Shown piece after piece: positions 57,250-64,000 of a stretch of 64,000 nucleotides of DNA (its first letter is position 1; every line of letters starts with the position of its first letter). The notes below the pieces were generated by a model, which worked only from the letters and a program-made list of their open reading frames with translations, did no database searches and was not told the DNA's origin. The DNA lies in contig OX326960.1 in NCBI GenBank assembly GCA_946800325.1, positions 33,881,629 through 33,945,628 of the forward strand, read 5' to 3'. The DNA comes from Luzula sylvatica (Eukaryota > Streptophyta > Magnoliopsida > Poales > Juncaceae). A program made the position numbers and the translations under genes.

Positions 57250-60020
57250 CTCCTCCTTGGATGTCAATATTTCATACGCATAAGAATCTACCACGTTAAA
57301 AACTTGGTCAGGAAAAACCTAGTGGGATAAAAACCATGACTAGGAAAAAAGAGTGTAGCGCATATTGTTTCTCCCCCTGATGGGTACACATATCTCCAAA
57401 ATAACGGAGTTTAATCTTATGTCTTAATTGCCTGAAAGTTTAGTTGGCAAGAAATCTTCAAGATTATTACTTGAGCGAATTTGATAGATATCGATTTCGC
57501 CGCTCTTCTGGAGCTTGTGTGAGGAAAATAGTTTTGGAGAATTATCCTTGCCATGAACGCGCCTCATTAAATACCTTGTCAGAAAAACCCATTGGGATAA
57601 AACCATGGCCAAGGGGAAATGAGTGCAGTGCGTACTAAATTTTCCCCTCATATAGGCAAATCTCCTTAAGACGACGAAGTCTCATCTTGTAAACCAAGTT
57701 ATAGAAATATGCAATGACAACGACTTGGTGAAGAGATCATCCAGGTTATCATTCGAGTAAATTTGTGGGACGTTTATCTGACCATTATTTTGGGCCCGTG
57801 AAGTGCTGCTTGTTAGGACCAATTATACTCAAATGTGGTACTTCTGGACCAACAAAAATTTCATTATCTTCTTTAGGACGAAAACCAATCATTCTCTTTA
57901 TCAATGGATTGATCACAATAAATGAGATTAATGGGTGAGACTTGTACATATTAAACGTTCCAAGATATTCTCTACATGAACAAATACCCCATTTCTTATA
58001 TACTCGATTTGCAGAGAAAGAGAAAACATTTTCTTTCCTTGGTCTTTATGCAGTTCTTGCAACTTCTTCAGGAGTTTCAATGATATTCAAATCATCGACG
58101 TATACTGCAAATCTATAATTTAATCTCGTGACAAATACACATTGATTTTAATCCTTCAGGGATTTTCATAACATTATAAAGTGATCCATATTTTATTATA
58201 ACGTCCACGAAAATTAAATGGAGTCCTCGAAAATTGTCAATCTAATCAAAAATCTGAGTGTGGTTTCATTTCTCATTGCGCATTTTCTTATACATACATG
58301 TTTGTAATTTGTATGTTGCATATAATAGTTGTTTGGACTACAGGTCCAAAATCTTTACGTTTTTCAAGTGAATTTGATTCTTCTTGAATTGCTTCCTTTC
58401 GTTTTTAGTCACGTTGAATGTCAATGGGGAATTGGTTACATAATTTCTCTTTGGATATTTATATCATAAAAATTTGCCTCGTTAAAACCTTACTAGGTAA
58501 AACCCAATGGGAAAAATTCGAGTAAAGGAAAAAGAGTGCAACATTATGTTTCATACGCCTCATAAACTGCTTCGTTAACAATCTTGTCAGGAAAACTCAG
58601 TGGGACAAAACCATGATCAAGAACAAAAATAGTGCATTGCCTATTATTTCTCCCCATGGATACAAATATTTTATGACTAACAAGTTCAATCTTTTGCACT
58701 AGTTGTTTTGAAATCTTAGTTTCCACCGACAAACTAATTTCTTCTGGAAATGTTTATTATATTTGTAATCCATGAAAATACTATTTCACATTCGATTTCT
58801 TTCACGTCAAATTTCTTCTTTTGCTACTTGACTTTTAGAACTCTTCGGGAGTTGAATTAATTATTAATTAAACACTATTTATTTATAATAAATATGCATT
58901 TGCAAATGTGATCATTCATACTGATTTATATATTCTTACTTATTACATCGATTATATCTTATGACTCAAATTACTATTCATGCAAAGATTTTTGTAATTT
59001 AATATAATATATCTCTCGAGAGTTTAAATTGTATGCTTCAGGCATACTAAATCCTTCGGGGATTTTCATGAATATTGTAGAAAAATGAGTCATGTGAATA
59101 ATCTAATATAATGAATAAAAGAAACAATTTTAGTCCTTCAGAGACCATTAAACAAATTAAAAACATAAATAAAATTTGTATCACCATGTAAGGTGGTTTT
59201 CGGACTTCAGGTCCATCAATTTCACTTTCTTATGTGATTTATGTTATTGGCCAATAATTTTAAATGTCGACATTCCACAATGTATTTAATTTCAGATCCT
59301 CGTTTTATTAATTATAAATTGAAAGCGCACCCATGCCGACTTTCTAATAACGATAGTTTCATTTCGGTTCCATCTTTTTCTAGTATAGAAATTATTTTGA
59401 GATCTCATTATTTTCAACAATTTAGATGTTGTCAGGTACCTGAATATTTTTCAAAGGTTATATATTTATTTATGTCAAATCTACTAATTAATCTTTCATT
59501 ATCCTTTCAAAAAGGATATATATTATTAGAAGTATTATCAACCTCTAGATTGCCAACTTTTATCATGCTCTTTCTTATTCATTTGGATTTCTAATATGGA
59601 ACCGATTGGTCGACCAAGCTTCAGGCTTATATCAAATTTATAATTATCCAAAGATATTATACTACAAATATGAGCATTTTAGACTGGAAATTTTTTATTC
59701 ATTAATCATTCTTGTATTGATCAATGCATCAAATCACCGATTTGCAATTTCGTGCAAATAATTTATTAATGAACACCTAGTTCATGCTTACATGTTCGAG
59801 GATCTGACGTGATGATGCAATTCATATAATTTCTTATTTTTCCAGTTTTCATTCTCTCCCCCTGATTTAGGCACGAGTTGTTGATATTTTATCTAATGAA
59901 GTTCTTCGGGACTTGCATGATATCTTATATCTTCAAAATATTTCACTCATGTTTGGTTATTTCATAACCTAATCTTAGTTGTTTATGTAATTTATCCTTC
60001 AGGGATTTCGTATTTGCAAC
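57250..60020 (-). pseudogene. Decayed copia internal region, related to 32273-34966
   Basis: Minus-strand matches to the better-preserved copia occur in order. The integrase/RT spacer is at 59850-59880 and 59590-59640. The RT N-terminal block ('ggactacaggtc', 'acgtttttcaag') is at 58330-58400. The RT core is at 58150-58260, and the YVDDLNII box near 58083-58110. An RNase H-like block is at 57860-57960. Heavy decay leaves no useful ORF. The right end is cut by the CACTA element at 60021, so its 5' LTR is not in view. Confidence 0.75.
57296..58660. repeat. Four dispersed copies of a 90-bp copia module
   Basis: The block 'cgttaaaa.cttggtcaggaaaa', 'gtgggataaaaaccatga', 'aaaagagtg' is found at about 57296, 57563, 58481 and 58560, each followed by a C-rich 'tctcccc' stretch. 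The copies are diverged and share orientation. Confidence 0.8.
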
Positions 60021-60035
60021 CACTACAACAGATGG

Positions 60036-60565
60036 GCTTATCAGCGACGGGGAACTTCTATCAGCGACGGGCCGTCGTAAATATAAATCACTTTCACCGA
60101 CGGGCCGTCGCTAAAGCACTATTTCCGACGGTTTTTATTTCCGACGGCCCGTCGTAGATTCCGTTGGCCCGTCGCAGATAAAGAAACCATCAGTAAAACC
60201 CTCCGTCGGCCCGTCGATAACTAAAAGGCCCGTCGCTAAAGCACTATTTCCGACGGTTTTTATTTCCGACGGCCCGTCGCAGATTCCGTTGGCCCGTCGC
60301 AGATAAAGAAACCATCGGTAAAACCCTCCGTCGGCCCGTCGATAACTAAAAGGCCCGTCGCTGATGCTCACCGACGGCCCATCGGCTCATAGTTTCCTGT
60401 CGCAGATACATTAAAAAATCGTCAGATTTCAAACCTATCTCCGACGGCCCGTCGGCCCATAATTACCGTCGCAGATAACTCCCCGATGGCCCGTCGCAGA
60501 TTCAATATCCCGTCGCAGATGGAGTGTGCCGTCGCTAATACGGACCGACGGCCCGTCGGTGATAT
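60036..60565. repeat. CACTA subterminal repeat array (GACGGGCC)
   Basis: More than 20 copies of CCGACGG/CCGTCG-type motifs in both orientations, including a 124-bp unit present twice (about 60104-60227 and 60228-60351). These are typical transposase-binding arrays. Confidence 0.9.
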
Positions 60566-60572
60566 GGTTTAG

Positions 60573-63175
60573 GGTTTAGATATATACCCCCCCCCCCCCC
60601 GGCATGCGTTCATTTCGTTTCCCTCCTTCTCTCTCTCGCCCTCTACCCCCCCTGTCCTTCTCTCCTCTACCCCCTTCGCCCAGCCCGTCCAGAGCCACCC
60701 TTTCGCCCAGCCCCCTCCCCCCTCCCCCCTCACAGCCCCCTTCACCTCTCCTCCCCCTCTCTGATGTCACCTTCGCAGCCCCCTTCTCTCCTCTTGCCCC
60801 TTCGCCCAGCCCGTCCTCCTCTTCTCGGTTGGTTGCTCGTTTCTGTTGGATGGATTCCGGCTTGTTCGTTTCTCGGTGATCAATATCTCCTCTTCTCGGT
60901 TTGAAGGTATGTTTATTTCACCTTTTGGTTAGGTTTATAAACTGTTGAATTTTTTTTTGTTTGAATCATTCATGTTGATTTCTAGGCTTAATTAGCTCGT
61001 TCGTATTTGTGTTTAATTTAGGTCTGATTTTTTTAAATTTTTTCTAAAATAATTTTTGAATCTGTTTAATTTAGGTTTAATATTTTTTTGTTAATCTGTT
61101 TTAAATATGATGTTGAAAATCTGTTTTGAAGGCAAAGATCCGTTTTAAACCTGGTCTAGATGTTCTATTTAAATATGTTTTAGAAAATCTGTTTTGAAGA
61201 CAAAGATCTAATTTAAACCTGGTTTAGATGTTTTTTTGAACTTGTTTTTTAAATTTTTGTTTAAATTTGTTTTTTTAGGTGAAAGTCATAAATCTCGGCT
61301 GCTCTCTCGACACTCGGGTCTGGTGTAGTGGAAAGTCTCCTGTTCTCTATTTGTTTGAAGGTATGTTTATCTTTCTCGGTTTGGTTAGGTTAGATTTAAA
61401 TTTAGGTTTAATTTGATGTAAAAAAATTTGTTGGATGGATACATAAGCATTTTAAATCTGGTTTTGTTGGATTAAATAATTATTTTATTTAGGATTTTTG
61501 AATCTGTTCTGATTTTGTTTTAGGTATTTTAAATATGAATTTTTGAGTTTGTAGGCTTATTATATATGGAACTTTAATTTGTTTTAAGCATATTTTATAT
61601 CTGGTTTTTTTTCTTTAATCTGATTTTATTAAAATCTGTTTTAAATCAATTTTTACATCTATTATTTTTGAATTTGTTAGTTATGTTTTTTGAAATTTGT
61701 TTGTATGTTTTTTTAAACTTGTTTTTTAAATTTTTGTTTAAATTTGTTTTTTTAGGTGAAAGTCATAAATCTCGGCTGCTCTCTCGACACTCGGGTCTGG
61801 TGTAGTGGAAAGTCTCCTGCTCTCTATTTGTTTGAAGGTATGTTTATCTTTCTCGGTTTGGTTAGGTTAGATTTAAATTTAGGTTCAATTAGGTGTAAAA
61901 AATTTTGAATCTGGATTCATAAGCATTTTAAATCTGGTTTTGTAGGATTAAATAATATTTTATTTACGATTTTTGAATCTGTTCTGATTTTGTTTTAGGT
62001 ATTTTAAATATGAATTTTTAGAGTTTGTAGGCATATTAAATATGAAATTTTAATTTATTTTAAGTGTATTTTATATCTGTTTTTTTTAATCTGATTTTAT
62101 TAAAATCTGTTTTAAATCAATTTTTACATCTATTATTTTTAAATTTGTTAGTTATGTTTTTTGAAATTTGCTTAATTAATTAGTTATTATTATTTTAGGA
62201 AATTTGGATTTCGGACTTTTTGGCGAATTAAATAATCAACTCCAGACCAAGGTTAATAATAGTTCCATTTTTATAATTTCTTTGATGATATTGTATGTGT
62301 GAAAAATGCGAAGTTTATATCTTAGTTTGGATTTAGAATTTTAGAGTTATTTGGATGTAGAAAAATATTAGTTTTAGATTTAGGTTTTTATTGTTGTTTG
62401 GATGTAGTACTTTATTTGTTGCGATTATAACGTAGTGTATAAAAATTTAACTATATTTCTTGAAAAATGCATAGTTTTTATAAATTGTTGCGATATTGTA
62501 TGTGCGAAAAATGCGTAGTTTTTATAAATTGTTGAGTTGTGAAATTATTAATATATTTTTGATAATAAAAAATTAAAAAACATTGAAAAAATGATAAGTA
62601 TTTATATTATATTAAATATATTTACAATATATATTTAAAAATATTTGTATATTATATTACAATATTTAACTAATTATATTTAAAAATAATAAGTATGAAT
62701 ACAAAAAAATTTACATAATTTTAAAAATTATGAATTAAAAAATTATGAATCATAATTGAAGTTTGGTAATATATGAACCAAGATAATTATAAATAATTAT
62801 GAATTATAATTTAGGCTCGGTTTGTATGTCCAAATTATATATGTAAGGAAATTAACTAATTTTATTATTTTGTATGATATTAAAAAATTATATATATTAT
62901 TTTGTGTCTACAAATTCATATTGGTTGCTCAAAATATAAATAAAATTATGAAAGTTTTTTGAAATATATGATGTTATTATTTCGTATTACAAATTTGTAC
63001 TCCATCCAAACAAATCTTAGTTGTTAGAAACCATTCTAAAGAAATCTCCGGTTGAGACCACGCGAGTTCAAAACCAGTCAAAAAAAAAAAATCATCGGTA
63101 GTGTTGTTATTCCAAATTCTTTTCCCCAATTCATTTTCTTAATACCAATTATTTTCAATGTTAGAATAACTCCCA
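60573..63175 (+). other. 5' region of the transposase gene with duplicated exon-intron block
   Basis: A (C)n run at about 60587-60600 precedes a CT-rich leader. A first leader exon likely ends at 60907 (gtttgaag|gtatg). Two nearly identical 82-bp segments, 61279-61360 and 61756-61837, are each bounded by AG upstream and GT downstream and look like non-coding exons within a 477-bp tandem duplication. Further AT-rich intron-like DNA follows. No protein-coding ORF. Confidence 0.6.
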
Positions 63176-64000
63176 ATGGACACTGATCGTTCTTGGATGT
63201 ATAATCATTCTCTTACGATTGAGTTTTGGAATGGAATGGTTGATTTTCTTAATTTTGCATTCGCAAATCTAGAGAAATTGCCAATCAATAGCCAAGGAAA
63301 ACAATGTACTTGGTGCCCATGCAAGAATTGTCAAAATTCTTTTCTTCGTATCCATGATGACATAATAACCCATTTAAGTAGTGTCGGTTTTATGCCGGAT
63401 TACCTAATTTGGACAAAACACGGAGAGGGCGATTCAAATTTCGAAATTGGTGGGTCGTCGTCGTTCAGTCCCAATCGGATGGAACAAATGGTTCGTGATG
63501 TTGCCGGACCTTCGTTTGATTGGCAAGAAGAAGTAGAGGAGAATGAGGAACCAAATTCGGAAGCTGCTCGTTTCTTTGAGATGCTTCGAGCTTCTGATGA
63601 GACTTTATGGGATGGGCCGGGGTTTTCAGAACATTCTCTAATGTCTGTTGTTACAATGTTACTGAATGTCAAATCCGATTGTGAAGTTACCAAAATAGCT
63701 TTCGATAGGTTTTTGTATGTAATCAAAAACTTCATTATCCCTCGAAAAAATAAGAATAATTTTCCTGAAAATTTCAATGAATCTAAGAAATTCATCAAAG
63801 GATTGGGTATGTAGTATGAGAAAATTGATGTATGTCCGGATAACTGCATGCTTTTTTATGGGAATGATAGTCTCAAAAATAGATGTGATAAATGTAACAA
63901 ATCTCGTTTCTTACCTATGGAAGAAGGTAAGAAAGGAAAACCTATTCCTTGTAAAGTGTTGCGATATCTTCCGATAACTCCTCGGTTACAGAGATTGTAC
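63176..64000 (+). pseudogene. CACTA TNP2-type transposase, partial, one in-frame stop
   Basis: The ATG at 63176 opens a 212-codon frame. It begins with the transposase-associated domain (DRSWMYNHSL, residues 4-13; the cysteine cluster CTWCPCKNC, 44-52; HLSSVGFMPDYLIWTKHGE, 66-84). An acidic linker (EEVEENEEPNSEAARFFEML) follows. A TAG at 63812-63814 then interrupts the frame just before the conserved TNP2 start (YEKIDVCPDNCMLF). The same frame stays open to the window end (CNKSRFLP, KPIPCKVLRYLPITPRLQRL). These residues match the N-terminal part of TNP2 transposases, which cut and join CACTA ends. The single stop suggests recent loss; readthrough or a sequencing error is possible. The catalytic region lies outside the window. 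Confidence 0.85.

Larger units (their letters stand above)
60021..64000 (+). mobile_element. CACTA (En/Spm) transposon, 5' part
   Basis: It starts with CACTACAACAGA, the CACTA terminal repeat, inserted into the minus-strand copia remnant. A dense array of short inverted and direct subterminal motifs (cgacgggccgtcg, ccgtcgcagat, gctaaagc) follows from 60036 to 60565. Then come a C-rich and CT-rich leader, non-coding exons and a TNP2-type transposase ORF. The right end and the 3-bp TSD lie outside the window. Confidence 0.92.

Overview
This window is nuclear DNA of a flowering plant, most likely a eudicot. It is AT-rich, has spliced genes with short introns, and is built mostly from plant transposable elements (copia LTR retrotransposons, LINEs, hAT, Mutator-like, PIF/Harbinger, CACTA and Helitron). 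Only two genes look functional. One is an eight-exon CDC50/LEM3-family gene (ALA-interacting subunit of P4-ATPase flippases, 36727-38564, +). The other is a single-exon CC-type glutaredoxin of the ROXY class (39792-40178, -). No CRISPR array, rRNA or tRNA gene was seen.

Layout. 1-830: truncated copy of the CDC50 gene (exons 1-3, broken splice acceptor). About 850-6760: copy 1 of a segmental duplication, carrying a 1.1-kb retroposon, a LINE fragment, a Helitron-like element and a Tourist-like MITE. 7271-18381: an old retroelement ORF on the minus strand, split by a nest of transposons. The outer hAT (7468-16405, TSD CCTCGCAT) contains an 8.1-kb hAT-like element (7553-15697, TSD ACGTATAT), which contains a Helitron ending at 15104. 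19667-21225: a LINE and a hAT MITE side by side, both with perfect TSDs. 22906-32272: a decayed plus-strand copia element with about 1.08-kb LTRs and a solo LTR of the same family inside it. 32273-36476: a younger minus-strand copia element truncated in its reverse transcriptase; its 5' LTR ends about 250 bp upstream of the CDC50 start codon. 36727-40178: the two genes. 40950-48850: AT-rich intergenic DNA with microsatellites, foldback elements and a hAT MITE. About 48855-56990: copy 2 of the segmental duplication, invaded by two hAT MITEs, a Mutator-like foldback, a solo LTR, a TIR element, a LINE and a Helitron. Copy 1 gives the empty site for most of these. 56999-60020: a third copia element (minus), heavily decayed and cut by a CACTA element that starts at 60021 and runs off the right edge. 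Its transposase ORF starts at 63176 and has one in-frame stop.

The strongest signals are structural: exact target-site duplications, empty sites in the paralogous copy, nested insertions whose removal restores an ORF in frame, and an array of about 16 CCGTT-N-TAACGG palindromes in the untranslated leader of the plus-strand copia element. I saw no undescribed enzymatic system. The palindrome array and the hexamer-array hAT elements are the best candidates for something not obviously described. All boundaries were read by eye; no alignment or database search was run.
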